Source: Flemingiibacterium sp045644145
Lineage (GTDB): Bacteria > Bacillota > Clostridia > Oscillospirales > CAG-272
Assembly: GCA_045644145.1 (NCBI GenBank)
Contig: JAZRGK010000080.1
Coordinates: forward strand, 62,001 to 126,000
Length of the DNA stretch: 64,000 bases
Direction of reading: 5' to 3'
In this document: positions 8,688-16,605 of the stretch, piece after piece
Position numbering within the stretch: the stretch's first letter is position 1
Layout: every line of letters starts with the position of its first letter
Notes under the pieces: generated by a model
Database searches by the model: none
The model's input: only the letters and a program-made list of their open reading frames with translations
What the model was told of the DNA's origin: nothing
Translations under genes and position numbers: made by a program

Positions 8688-10622
8688 ATGTTCAAAGTAA
8701 AGTTTGAAGGCGTCGAGGCTATGGAATTCGATGCCCCCATCACAGTTTACGAGGCGGCAAAGTCAAAGGAGCTTACCGACCGCTCATCCCTTGCGGCGCT
8801 TGTTAACGGAAATGTTGTCGCACTTTCCTACGAGCTTTCCGAAGATGCTGATGTGAAGATCCTCACCTTTGCCGATGCTGAAGGGAAGCATGTTTTCTGG
8901 CATACCGCTTCCCACATTCTTGCGCAGGCGGTAAAGCGCCTTTATCCTGCGGCAAAGCTTACTATCGGCCCCGCAATCGAAACGGGCTTCTACTACGACA
9001 TCGACAGCGAAGTTGCATTTACTCCCGATATTCTTGCAAATATCGAGGCTGAAATGCAGAAGATCGTTAAGGAAAATCTCCTTATCGAGCGCTTTACTCT
9101 CCCGAGAGATGAGGCTATCAAGCTTATGACGGAAAAGGACGAGCCTTACAAGGTTCAGCTTATCGAGGAGCTTCCCGAGGGCGAGGAGATCTCCTTCTAT
9201 AAGCAGGGCGATTTCACCGACCTTTGCGCAGGTCCACACATTTTCTCCACCGGCGCTGTAAAGGCGCTTAAGCTTATTCAGTGCACCGGCGCATATTGGA
9301 AGGGCGATCAGGCAAATAAGCAGCTTCAGCGTGTTTACGGCGTGGCGTTCCCCTCTAAGGATATGCTCAAGGAGCACCTCGCACAGGTTGAGGAAGCCAA
9401 GAAGCGCGACCACAACAAGCTTGGACGCGAGCTTGAGCTGTTTACAACCGTTGATTCCATCGGTCAGGGACTACCGATCATGCTTCCCAAGGGCGCTCGT
9501 ATCATTCAGCTTCTTCAGAGATGGATCGAGGATGAGGAGCAGAAGCGCGGCTATCTTCTCACCAAGACTCCGCTTATGGCTAAATCCGACCTTTACAAGA
9601 TCTCAGGCCACTGGGGTCACTACAAGGAAGGCATGTTCGTTCTCGGCGACGAGGAAAAGGACAAGGAAGTGTTCGCACTCCGTCCTATGACCTGCCCATT
9701 CCAGTATCAGGTATTCTTAAACCGTCAGCGTTCCTACCGTGACCTTCCCATGCGCCTTGGCGAAACATCTACGCTTTTCCGCAACGAGGACAGCGGTGAG
9801 ATGCACGGTCTTATCAGAGTACGTCAGTTCACCATCTCCGAGGGACACCTCATTCTCCGTCCTGAACAGCTTGAGGAAGAATTCAAGGGATGCGTTGAGC
9901 TTGCAAAGTATACTCTTGATACTCTCGGTCTTAGCGAGGATGTATCCTACCGTTTCTCCCAGTGGGATCCTAACAACCGCGACAAGTACGAGGGCACCGA
10001 CGAGCAGTGGGCTGAGGCTCAGGATGCAATGAAGAAGATTCTCGACAATCTTGGCATCAAGTACGCTATCGGTATTGGAGAGGCGGCATTCTACGGCCCT
10101 AAGCTCGATATTCAGATCAAGAATGTACACGGTAAGGAAGACACCCTCATAACCATTCAGATCGACCAGCTTCTCGCTGAGCGGTTCGGTATGGAATATA
10201 TTGATGTTGACGGTCAGAAGCGCCGTCCGTACATCATCCACAGAACCTCTGTCGGATGCTATGAGCGCACACTTGCGCTGCTTATCGAAAAGTACGCAGG
10301 TGCGTTCCCCACATGGCTTGCTCCCACTCAGATCGCGATCCTGCCCATCGGCTTCGATCAGCACGAGTATGCGGAAGCGCTCAACGCTAAGCTTGAGGCG
10401 GCAGGAATCCGCACATTCCTTGACGAGCGCAACGAGAAGATCGGTTATAAGATCCGCTCGGCACAGCTCGAAAAGATCCCCTACATGCTGGTTATCGGCG
10501 ACAACGAGAAGAACGCAGGTACTGTTGCGGTACGTTCCCGCAAGGACGGCGACCTCGGCGTAATGACTCAGGATGAGTTCCTCGGCAAGGTTCTTACCGA
10601 AATTGCAACAAAGGCAAGATAA
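8688..10622 (+). CDS. thrS: Threonyl-tRNA synthetase
   Basis: Charges tRNA-Thr with threonine. The 644-residue chain shows the N-terminal TGS domain (1-60), the editing/SAD domain with HTASHILAQAVKRL and a later CAGPH, and class II motifs: motif 2 in RNEDSGEMHGLIRVRQFT and motif 3 GCYERTLALLIEKY. The C-terminal anticodon-binding domain starts at about residue 545. The upstream in-frame ATG at 8619 lies inside the terminator stem of the T-box, so it is rejected; the ATG at 8688 follows AAAGGAATGG. The gene is single and T-box controlled. Two zinc ligands can be recognised at MTCPFQYQVF and at His in HRTSVGC. Confidence 0.97.
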   Translation: MFKVKFEGVEAMEFDAPITVYEAAKSKELTDRSSLAALVNGNVVALSYELSEDADVKILTFADAEGKHVFWHTASHILAQAVKRLYPAAKLTIGPAIETGFYYDIDSEVAFTPDILANIEAEMQKIVKENLLIERFTLPRDEAIKLMTEKDEPYKVQLIEELPEGEEISFYKQGDFTDLCAGPHIFSTGAVKALKLIQCTGAYWKGDQANKQLQRVYGVAFPSKDMLKEHLAQVEEAKKRDHNKLGRELELFTTVDSIGQGLPIMLPKGARIIQLLQRWIEDEEQKRGYLLTKTPLMAKSDLYKISGHWGHYKEGMFVLGDEEKDKEVFALRPMTCPFQYQVFLNRQRSYRDLPMRLGETSTLFRNEDSGEMHGLIRVRQFTISEGHLILRPEQLEEEFKGCVELAKYTLDTLGLSEDVSYRFSQWDPNNRDKYEGTDEQWAEAQDAMKKILDNLGIKYAIGIGEAAFYGPKLDIQIKNVHGKEDTLITIQIDQLLAERFGMEYIDVDGQKRRPYIIHRTSVGCYERTLALLIEKYAGAFPTWLAPTQIAILPIGFDQHEYAEALNAKLEAAGIRTFLDERNEKIGYKIRSAQLEKIPYMLVIGDNEKNAGTVAVRSRKDGDLGVMTQDEFLGKVLTEIATKAR

Positions 10623-10628
10623 GTTCTC

Positions 10629-10657
10629 TCCCGAGGCGGTTTTGAACCGCCTCGGGA
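10629..10657 (+). terminator. Terminator of thrS
   Basis: TCCCGAGGCGGTT pairs perfectly with AACCGCCTCGGGA around a 3-base loop, directly after the thrS stop; the following tail is only partly T-rich. Confidence 0.8.
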
Positions 10658-10717
10658 ATTACTTTTGTATGCATTTATTTGGAAAAAGCGGAAATTTTAT
10701 TTTTTTTCAAAAAGCTA

Positions 10718-10746
10718 TTGACAAACTGATTCTGTTGTGATATAAT
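10718..10746 (+). promoter_or_regulatory. Consensus promoter of the tRNA-Gln gene
   Basis: Exact TTGACA and TATAAT with a 17-base spacer, 23 bases ahead of the tRNA. Confidence 0.9.
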
Positions 10747-10769
10747 ATTGTCCGTTGAAAAGATATCGT

Positions 10770-10843
10770 TGGGGATTTGTGTAACGGTAGCACGACAGAC
10801 TCTGACTCTGTTTGTGGGGGTTCGAACCCCTCATCCCCAGCCA
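10770..10843 (+). tRNA. tRNA-Gln, anticodon CTG
   Basis: Acceptor arms TGGGGAT and ATCCCCA, discriminator G and an encoded CCA frame a 74-base cloverleaf. The anticodon stem ACAGA/TCTGT holds the loop CTCTGAC, giving anticodon CTG at 10802-10804. The T arm is GGGGGTTCGAACCCC. The sequence closely follows the bacterial tRNA-Gln pattern. Confidence 0.93.
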
Positions 10844-10844
10844 G

Positions 10845-10878
10845 AAAAACTCCATCTTGCAAGCAAGATGGAGTTTTT
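10845..10878 (+). terminator. Terminator of tRNA-Gln
   Basis: A 16-bp perfect hairpin (AAAAACTCCATCTTGC with its complement, 2-base loop) ends in five T, directly after the CCA end. Confidence 0.93.
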
Positions 10879-10879
10879 C

Positions 10880-11046
10880 AGTTATATTCGCCTGCGGCGA
10901 GTTATATGCACAAGTGCGTGATATTGCCTTTGGCAGTGGTATGCGCTTCGCGCGCTTGGAGTGACATGGCGAATATAATATCACTGTCAAACAATATCAC
11001 TTTTGCGGGCGAAAATATCACGCTGATCACAAGCGAAGCATATCAC
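10880..11046. repeat. Hairpin-rich non-coding element with periodic AGTTATAT / ATATCAC motifs
   Basis: The left half has AGTTATAT at 10880 and 10900, GTGATAT at 10918 and AGTGGTAT near 10935, about 17-20 bases apart. They alternate with mini-hairpins CGCC-TGC-GGCG, GCAC-AA-GTGC, TGCC-TTT-GGCA and GCGC-TTC-GCGC. The right half has the complementary ATATCAC four times (10978, 10994, 11015, 11040). GTTATATTCGCC at 10881-10892 pairs almost perfectly with GGCGAATATAAT at 10969-10980. No convincing reading frame exists. It looks like a dispersed non-coding repeat placed behind a tRNA; its function is unknown to me. Confidence 0.6.
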
Positions 11047-11132
11047 TAAAACCGCAAGGGTTCAAATCTCTGATACAAAATCGAGAAAGCATCTTTTTTC
11101 AATGAAATATAATAAAAAACTGTGCGTGAAAA

Positions 11133-12011
11133 TCAGCGCACAGTTTTTTCGTATTCCTTCGGGGTTTTGCCCATATAATTTTTGAAGGCTGACAAAAAGC
11201 CGTTGTATGAGGTATATCCGCAGAGGTATGAAATTTCGGTCAGTGTTAAGTCATTCTGCTTTATCAGCATACAAGCGTGCTCAATGCGTTGTTTTATAAG
11301 GGTTTTTTTGAAACCCTCGGCAAAAAACTTTTTTACAATTCTATGAGCATGTGGGACTGATATGCACAGTTCTTTTGCCAAGTCCTCAATGCTTATTTCT
11401 TCATTGTATCTGTTTTGGAAAAATTGTTCTACGATCTTCCTTTGATTGAAGCTGTTTTCGTTTTCCGAAATTTCAGGCACGGTTTGCTCCTTGTAGGGAA
11501 GATGGTGCTCTTTGATGCGTTTTGCCAGCGTTATAAAAAATACGGACAGCAAAGCGCGGTAAATATGTTCATTTTCCCTCGAAAATTCCTCTGCCAGAAG
11601 TTCTCTTGCGATAGATAACAGCGCGGCATCGTTTATAATGAAATACTCGCTGACGGATTTAAAAATGTTGCTGTAATACATATATTCCGAAAAGCTTTTC
11701 GCTTTTTTTACATGGCTGTAGTTTTGCCTCAGGCTGAACATAAAGTTTGTTTTTTCAAGCGTGTCGCTGTACTTTTTTGGATAATGGCTTGAACTGGGTG
11801 CAAGCAGGCAAATATCCCCTTCGTTTATATGTGCATTTTTTCCGTCAATTTCAATGAGCGCATTTCCGTTAAGTATTATGTGAATTTCGCTGTCCACATG
11901 GAAATGGGTAGTATCCTGCCAGCGGTTTGAGGGGCCGGACTTCAAAGAATCGATATCAACAGTGAATAAAGCATCGCCAAGCGGTATTTCAAACTTATGC
12001 ACGGTAACCAC
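11133..12011 (-). CDS. AraC-family transcriptional regulator with N-terminal cupin
   Basis: A chain of 292 residues. The N-terminal part (about 15-90) is a sugar-binding-like cupin with HFHVDSEIHIILNG and the typical GDICLLAPSSSHYP turn. The C-terminal about 100 residues hold the two AraC helix-turn-helix motifs: IEDLAKELCISVPHAHRIVKKFF, and LTEISYLCGYTSYNGFLSAFKNY followed by GKTPKEYEK. It is transcribed away from the aminotransferase gene at 12188 across a 176-base spacer, so it probably controls that gene and itself. The effector is unknown; a sugar derivative would suit the fold and the sialidase-like genes downstream. Family certain, target inferred. Confidence 0.92.
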   Translation of the reverse strand: MVTVHKFEIPLGDALFTVDIDSLKSGPSNRWQDTTHFHVDSEIHIILNGNALIEIDGKNAHINEGDICLLAPSSSHYPKKYSDTLEKTNFMFSLRQNYSHVKKAKSFSEYMYYSNIFKSVSEYFIINDAALLSIARELLAEEFSRENEHIYRALLSVFFITLAKRIKEHHLPYKEQTVPEISENENSFNQRKIVEQFFQNRYNEEISIEDLAKELCISVPHAHRIVKKFFAEGFKKTLIKQRIEHACMLIKQNDLTLTEISYLCGYTSYNGFLSAFKNYMGKTPKEYEKTVR

Positions 12012-12187
12012 ACTCCTTTTCTTAAATTATATCAGAGTTCCGGCTGAAAAGCAATATAAATCCAAAAAATCGATCATTTTTTTGCAAAAAAACAAGCAAA
12101 ATGTTCGTTGTAATATTCCCGAATTTTTTATATAATTTTTATGTAATGAATTTTATCCCAGTAAAAATATTTTAAGGAGAGTATGTT

Positions 12188-13489
12188 ATGAGATCTTTTG
12201 AAAAAAGCAATGCACTTCTCGAAAGAGAAATCAAAGTAGCCCCTCTTGCTGCACAGACATTCAGTAAGAGCTACCGCTATTTCGTTCCCGGCAGTTCCCC
12301 TATGTATATTGATCACGGTGAAGGCTCAAAACTTTATGATGTTGATGGCAACGAATTCATCGACTTTATTTGCAGCCTTGGCCCGATTACTCTCGGTTAC
12401 AACCATCCTGAAGTAAACAAGGCGGTTATTGAGCAGCTTAACAAGGGTATTATTTTCTCCACACAGGCGCCCGTAGAGTGCGAGCTGGCAGAAAAGCTTG
12501 TTGAGATTATTCCCTGTGCAGAAATGGTTAAGTTTGTTAAGAACGGCGGCGATGCAACTACCGCTGCTATCAGACTTGCAAGAGCATATACCGGTCGTGA
12601 GCGTGTAGCAATGTGCGGTTACCACGGTATGCACGACTGGTCCATCGGTGCTTCCGCAAACTACAAGGGTGTTCCGGAGTGCGTTCGCGAGCTTACCAAA
12701 ACCTTCAAGTACAATGACATTGCTTCCCTCGAGGAAGTTCTCAGTGCACATCCCGGCGAATATGCGGCAATTATCATGGAGCCTATTCAGTCCACCGGTA
12801 CTACCAAGGAATATCTCCAGGCTGTTGTTGACACCGCGCATAAGCATGGCGCTGTAGCTATCTTCGACGAGGTAGTAAGCGGATTCAGATATGCTCTTGG
12901 CGGCGGAAGTGAATATTACGGTGTAACTCCCGATATGGCATCCTACGGTAAGGGCTGTGCAAACGGTATGCCTATTTCCTTCGTTGCAGGTAAGAAGGAG
13001 ATCATCAGTCTTATCGAAACTCAGGGCGTATTTATCTCCCACACCTTCGGCGGCGATGCTATCTCTCTTGCCGGTGCGCTTGCAACCATTAAGGTGATGC
13101 AGGAAAACGATGTGTTTGGTCATGCATGGCGTCTTGGTAAGATCGCAATGGACGGTCTTGTGGCGCTTGTTGAAAAGCACGGTGTAGGTGCAGCTGTTTC
13201 TGTAAGCGGCATTGATCCTCACTGCGGAGTTGCATTTGAGGATGTTGGCTCCCTTAATTACCTTGATATCAACACTATTTACTCTAAGACTATGCTTGAA
13301 AACGGCATTCTCTGCCATGCATACATCAATATTTGTTTTGCTCACACAGAGGAAGACATAAAGAAGTTCCTCGATGCTGCTGACAAGGCATTTGCACTTA
13401 TCAAGAAAGCAATCGACAGCGATAGTGTAGAGGGAATTCTTGAGGACGGCGTAAGAGTTAACCCCATTTTCAAGAGAAACATTAAATAA
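12188..13489 (+). CDS. Class III PLP-dependent aminotransferase, glutamate-1-semialdehyde aminomutase-like
   Basis: The 433-residue protein follows the HemL fold: the PLP phosphate-binding segment KNGGDATTAAIRLARAYTGR (NGG where HemL usually has SG), YHGMHDW, the cofactor Asp in IFDEVVSGFR and the Schiff-base Lys in ASYGKGCANGMP. There are no tetrapyrrole genes nearby, and many HemL-like enzymes in Clostridia act on sugars or surface-polymer precursors, so I do not call it hemL. The ATG follows AAGGAGAGTATGTT. It is divergent from an AraC regulator and ends at a strong terminator (13528). The substrate is unknown. Confidence 0.87.
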   Translation: MRSFEKSNALLEREIKVAPLAAQTFSKSYRYFVPGSSPMYIDHGEGSKLYDVDGNEFIDFICSLGPITLGYNHPEVNKAVIEQLNKGIIFSTQAPVECELAEKLVEIIPCAEMVKFVKNGGDATTAAIRLARAYTGRERVAMCGYHGMHDWSIGASANYKGVPECVRELTKTFKYNDIASLEEVLSAHPGEYAAIIMEPIQSTGTTKEYLQAVVDTAHKHGAVAIFDEVVSGFRYALGGGSEYYGVTPDMASYGKGCANGMPISFVAGKKEIISLIETQGVFISHTFGGDAISLAGALATIKVMQENDVFGHAWRLGKIAMDGLVALVEKHGVGAAVSVSGIDPHCGVAFEDVGSLNYLDINTIYSKTMLENGILCHAYINICFAHTEEDIKKFLDAADKAFALIKKAIDSDSVEGILEDGVRVNPIFKRNIK

Positions 13490-13497
13490 TGCAACCG

Positions 13498-13517
13498 TGT
13501 ACGTTACATAACGTACA
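13498..13517. repeat. 20-bp near-perfect palindrome after the aminotransferase gene
   Basis: TGTACGTTA and TAACGTACA (9-bp perfect arms, CA centre) lie nine bases after the stop codon and ahead of the terminator. No T run follows, so it may be a protein-binding site rather than a terminator. Confidence 0.45.
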
Positions 13518-13527
13518 AAACCCAAAG

Positions 13528-13562
13528 AAAGCTCTCTCCGCAAGCTCGGAGAGAGCTTTTTT
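13528..13562 (+). terminator. Terminator of the aminotransferase gene
   Basis: AAAGCTCTCTCCG pairs perfectly with CGGAGAGAGCTTT around a 6-base loop and is followed by a T run. Confidence 0.92.
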
Positions 13563-13591
13563 CTGTAAAAAATACGAAAGGTTATTTTTTT

Positions 13592-13662
13592 GCGCATACT
13601 TGTTGACATTTCAACAAGTATGCGCTATAATATAATCAACTTGTTGAAACATCAACAAGTTG
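13592..13662 (+). promoter_or_regulatory. marR-degV promoter with two perfect palindromic operators
   Basis: TTGACA at 13603-13608 and TATAAT at 13626-13631 (17-base spacer) form a consensus promoter. Operator 1 is a 15-bp perfect inverted repeat (13592-13606 and 13611-13625) covering the -35 box and filling the spacer. Operator 2 is an 11-bp perfect repeat (13637-13647 and 13652-13662) over the start region. Both share the core ACTTGTTGA-N4-TCAACAAGT. This is the layout expected for autorepression by the MarR protein encoded just downstream. Confidence 0.88.
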
Positions 13663-13675
13663 AAGGGGGAATAAC

Positions 13676-14140
13676 ATGACGGAACGGTTTGAAATGTTTA
13701 CGGTGCTTATTGCGAAGATAAGCAGAAATATCCGAAAGATAAAAAATCAGGAAATGGCGGAATATGGGCTCAGAAGCTCGCATATATCATGTTTATATTA
13801 TCTTTATTGCGCTAGTTCACTGACAGCAACAGAGCTTTGTGACAAATGCGAGGAGGACAAGGCAACCATATCCCGTTCTCTTGATTATCTTGAAAAGAAC
13901 GGATATCTTAAGAGCGAAGTTCAGTGTGCCAAGCGTTATAAGACTCCGCTTATGCTTACTGAAAAGGGCATAGAAGCAGGCAAAAGGATATCGGATAAGA
14001 TAAATGCTGTTTTGGACGAAATAAGTACGGAGCTGACGGAGGAAGATCGATCTCAGTTTTATCGCAGTCTTGCGGTGATCAGTGACGGACTTGAAACGAT
14101 TTGCAGCCGCCAAGATGCGGTACGGGAGGAACATAAGTGA
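13676..14140 (+). CDS. MarR-family transcriptional repressor
   Basis: A 154-residue winged helix-turn-helix protein. The recognition region LTATELCDKCEEDKATISRSLDYLEKNGYL, followed by the wing QCAKRYKTPLMLTEKG, is diagnostic of MarR, and helices at both ends form the dimer interface. MarR dimers usually release DNA when they bind a small, often phenolic or acidic, ligand. The two palindromes in its own promoter are almost certainly its operators. The ATG has AAGGGGGA six bases upstream. The gene overlaps the following degV gene by four bases, so repressor and DegV protein are co-expressed. Confidence 0.94.
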   Translation: MTERFEMFTVLIAKISRNIRKIKNQEMAEYGLRSSHISCLYYLYCASSLTATELCDKCEEDKATISRSLDYLEKNGYLKSEVQCAKRYKTPLMLTEKGIEAGKRISDKINAVLDEISTELTEEDRSQFYRSLAVISDGLETICSRQDAVREEHK

Positions 14141-14973
14141 GAAAGATGAAAATTGTCGCAGACTCATCCTGCGATCTGTTTAACCTTGAGAATACCGAAT
14201 TTGCAACTGCACCTATGAAGGTGATCACTTCGGAGAGGGAATTTGTTGATGATGAGTCACTGGATGCGGCGGTAATGGTTTCTTTTCTTGACAAATATAA
14301 GGGAAAATCCAAATCGTCATGCCCTAATACTAACGATTGGATAAGAGCTTTCGGAGATGCGGACGATATTTTTTGCGTTACTATAACAAGCGGCCTGTCA
14401 GGAAGCTACAACTCTGCCTGCACCGCAAAACAGATATACGAATCGGAAAATCAGGGTAAACGTGTTTTCGTTATAGATTCGCTTTCCGCAGGTCCGGAAA
14501 TGACCTTGATCGTGGAAAAGCTTGAAGCGTGCATAGCAGCAGAGATGGCATATGAAGATATCTGCGATGAAATCACAGCATATCATCAGAGAACGGGACT
14601 TCTCTTTATGCTCAAGTCCCTCAAAACCTTTGCTAATAATGGCAGAGTTTCTCCCGTTGTTGCAAGTCTTGCCGGTATGGCAGGAATATGCGTTGTGGGA
14701 AAAGCAAGCGAAGAAGGCACCCTTCAGCCGCTCCACAAGTGCAGAGGTGAGCGCAAATCCCTTAGTGCCATTGCAGACGAGCTTGAAAATGAAGGCTTTG
14801 TTTCCGGTAAAATCAGTATCGGACACTGCGAAAATGAGCAAGGGGCATTACAGTTAAAAGAACTGCTCCTTGCCAAATTCGGGGATGTTCCGACGGAAAT
14901 ACATAAATTCAGAGGGCTTTGCAGTTTCTACGCCGAAAAGGGTGGAGTTCTTGTGGGTTTCGAAAAGGGTTAA
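14137..14973 (+). CDS. DegV family fatty-acid-binding protein
   Basis: DegV/FakB proteins bind a fatty acid and present it to the kinase FakA for phosphorylation and entry into phospholipid. The 278-residue chain starts with the family motif IVADSSCDL, has the SGLSGSYNSA loop at about residue 90 and VIDSLSAGPEM after it, and the later KSLKTFANNGRVS. I choose the GTG at 14137 because GGGAGGA lies six bases upstream; the ATG at 14146 is too far from it. It overlaps marR, which suggests that the MarR ligand may be a lipid or acyl compound, as with FabT-like regulators. That link is inference. Confidence 0.92.
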   Translation: MRKMKIVADSSCDLFNLENTEFATAPMKVITSEREFVDDESLDAAVMVSFLDKYKGKSKSSCPNTNDWIRAFGDADDIFCVTITSGLSGSYNSACTAKQIYESENQGKRVFVIDSLSAGPEMTLIVEKLEACIAAEMAYEDICDEITAYHQRTGLLFMLKSLKTFANNGRVSPVVASLAGMAGICVVGKASEEGTLQPLHKCRGERKSLSAIADELENEGFVSGKISIGHCENEQGALQLKELLLAKFGDVPTEIHKFRGLCSFYAEKGGVLVGFEKG

Positions 14974-15013
14974 ATTCTGCTTGGATATTTCCGTAACAGT
15001 GATATTTGAATCT

Positions 15014-15041
15014 GCCGCAGCAATCGATTGCTGCGGCTTTT
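15014..15041 (+). terminator. Terminator of the marR-degV operon
   Basis: A 24-base perfect palindrome (GCCGCAGCAATC and its complement) is followed by TTTT. Confidence 0.85.
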
Positions 15042-15090
15042 GGTTATGAGAAAAAGACAAGAAATGTAGCAGTTTTATTCGGCGCTGTCA

Positions 15091-15120
15091 TTGACAACGA
15101 ACACTTTATCATGGTATAAT
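15091..15120 (+). promoter_or_regulatory. Promoter of the lipase-like gene
   Basis: TTGACA and TATAAT with an 18-base spacer. Transcription would start after 15120, which rules out the ATG at 15119 as the start codon of the next gene. Confidence 0.8.
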
Positions 15121-15154
15121 GAACTTAGAAGAAAATTTTCCCATGGAGGTTGAA

Positions 15155-16483
15155 ATGCCAAAAAAATTTGTTCCCGTATTTATAATGTATTTTGTGATCA
15201 TGGCATTCTCCGTTAATGCGTACTTAGCGGCAGAACATATAGGGAAATTTATTGCTGTCCCCATTTCTCTTTTTTTGCTTATCAATATGTTCGGCGGATA
15301 TCTGTTTTTGCAATCTGATTCCAAAAGGCTGAAAATTTGTTTCCACGGAGCAGTGCTTCTGCAGCTTTTTCGGTTGACGCTTACCGTATGCATTGCATAT
15401 CATGCGATTCTGGCGGTCATTCTGCTTCCGGATAACGGACGGGCACTTTTATGGAGTGCGGTTTGGTGCTATCTTTTCGAGCTTGTGCTGTTCTGGAACG
15501 GAATCATATGTGTTTACCTGACATCCGTACAGCTTGGCATAAAGCAGCGCGTTATCGGAATCGTATGCGGTATGATACCGATTGCAAACCTTATTGCGCT
15601 TCGTATGATAGTAAAAACGGTCTTTAAGGAAGTTGCTTTTGAAACAGAGAAAGAACGTGTAAATAGGGAGCGTGCCTCGGAACAAATCTGCAAAACCAAA
15701 TACCCGTTACTGATGGTGCACGGTGTCTTTTTCAGAGATTCCAACTATTTCAATTATTGGGGGCGGATTCCCGGAGAGCTTTTAAGAAACGGAGCTACTG
15801 TATATTACGGCAACCATCAGTCCGCGGCATCCGTGGCTGACAGCGCAGATGAGCTTGCAGGACGGATAAAAGAGATTATAAAGGAAACGGGCTGTGAAAA
15901 GGTAAATATAATTGCTCACTCTAAGGGCGGGCTCGACTGTCGGTATGCCTTGGCACATACGGATATTGCCCCATATGTAGCATCAATTACAACCATAAAT
16001 ACACCCCATCAAGGGTGTCTGTTCGCGGATTATCTACTTAAAAACATCCCCGAGGGATTAAAAAATAAAGTAGCGGATGCATATAATACCACATTAAAAA
16101 CATTTGGTGATGCAAACCCGGATTTTCTTACAGCTGCAGGCGACCTTACAGCATCGGCTTGTAAGGCTTTTAACGAAACCGTAGAGATGCCGGAGGGGGT
16201 ATTTGCTCAAAGCTTCGGCTCAAAGCTGAACAGAGCCGGAAGCGGAAAATTCCCACTTAATTTCTCTTACCATCTTGTAAAGCATTTTGACGGCGCAAAT
16301 GACGGGCTTGTAAGCGAAAATTCGTTTGAATGGGGCAGCAGATACCGTATGCTTACGGCTCCCGGAAAGCGTGGTATTTCACACGGTGATATGATCGACT
16401 TGAACAGAGAAAATATTGAAGGATTTGATGTGCGCGAATTTTATGTAGAGCTTGTAAGTGAACTGAAAAAATCCGGATTTTGA
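15155..16483 (+). CDS. Membrane-anchored alpha/beta-hydrolase (lipase/esterase-like)
   Basis: The 442-residue protein has about five hydrophobic helices in its first 170 residues, then an alpha/beta-hydrolase domain. That domain begins with YPLLMVHGVFFRD (oxyanion HG) and carries the nucleophile elbow IIAHSKGGLDCRYAL. A catalytic Asp candidate lies in DGANDGLV and the His in GISHGDM. The fold resembles class I.2-type triacylglycerol lipases, with the conserved TTINTPHQG. The ATG at 15155 has GGAGG eight bases upstream. The catalytic domain could face either side; topology is not certain. The natural substrate is unknown. It has its own promoter. Confidence 0.85.
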   Translation: MPKKFVPVFIMYFVIMAFSVNAYLAAEHIGKFIAVPISLFLLINMFGGYLFLQSDSKRLKICFHGAVLLQLFRLTLTVCIAYHAILAVILLPDNGRALLWSAVWCYLFELVLFWNGIICVYLTSVQLGIKQRVIGIVCGMIPIANLIALRMIVKTVFKEVAFETEKERVNRERASEQICKTKYPLLMVHGVFFRDSNYFNYWGRIPGELLRNGATVYYGNHQSAASVADSADELAGRIKEIIKETGCEKVNIIAHSKGGLDCRYALAHTDIAPYVASITTINTPHQGCLFADYLLKNIPEGLKNKVADAYNTTLKTFGDANPDFLTAAGDLTASACKAFNETVEMPEGVFAQSFGSKLNRAGSGKFPLNFSYHLVKHFDGANDGLVSENSFEWGSRYRMLTAPGKRGISHGDMIDLNRENIEGFDVREFYVELVSELKKSGF

Positions 16484-16533
16484 AAACTTGTCTTAATAGG
16501 ACAATATTTATTCAAATAAGTCCGCTTGTGCTA

Positions 16534-16563
16534 TTGACATCCCGCAAAAACGCATGATATAAT
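16534..16563 (+). promoter_or_regulatory. Promoter of the first sialidase-like gene
   Basis: TTGACA and TATAAT with an 18-base spacer, about 43 bases ahead of the ATG. Confidence 0.8.
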
Positions 16564-16605
16564 TACCGTAATCGAAGAACAAAAGTTAAGGGAGAATATA
16601 TACTT

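Noticed and set aside
10880..11046. CRISPR-like or coding interpretation of the periodic element
   Set aside because: Repeat units are 7-8 bases with no constant spacer, and no frame has a start with a binding site.
12188..13489. Annotation as hemL in porphyrin synthesis
   Set aside because: No other tetrapyrrole genes nearby and an AraC-type sugar-like regulator is divergent; HemL-like enzymes have many other roles.
12326..13609. Long minus-strand ORF of 427 codons opposite the aminotransferase gene
   Set aside because: It is a shadow of a highly biased coding gene; no binding site, low-complexity Cys/Asn-rich product and no family resemblance.
15119..15154. ATG at 15119 as start of the lipase-like gene
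   Set aside because: It overlaps the -10 box of the only good promoter and has no binding site, whereas the ATG at 15155 has GGAGG.
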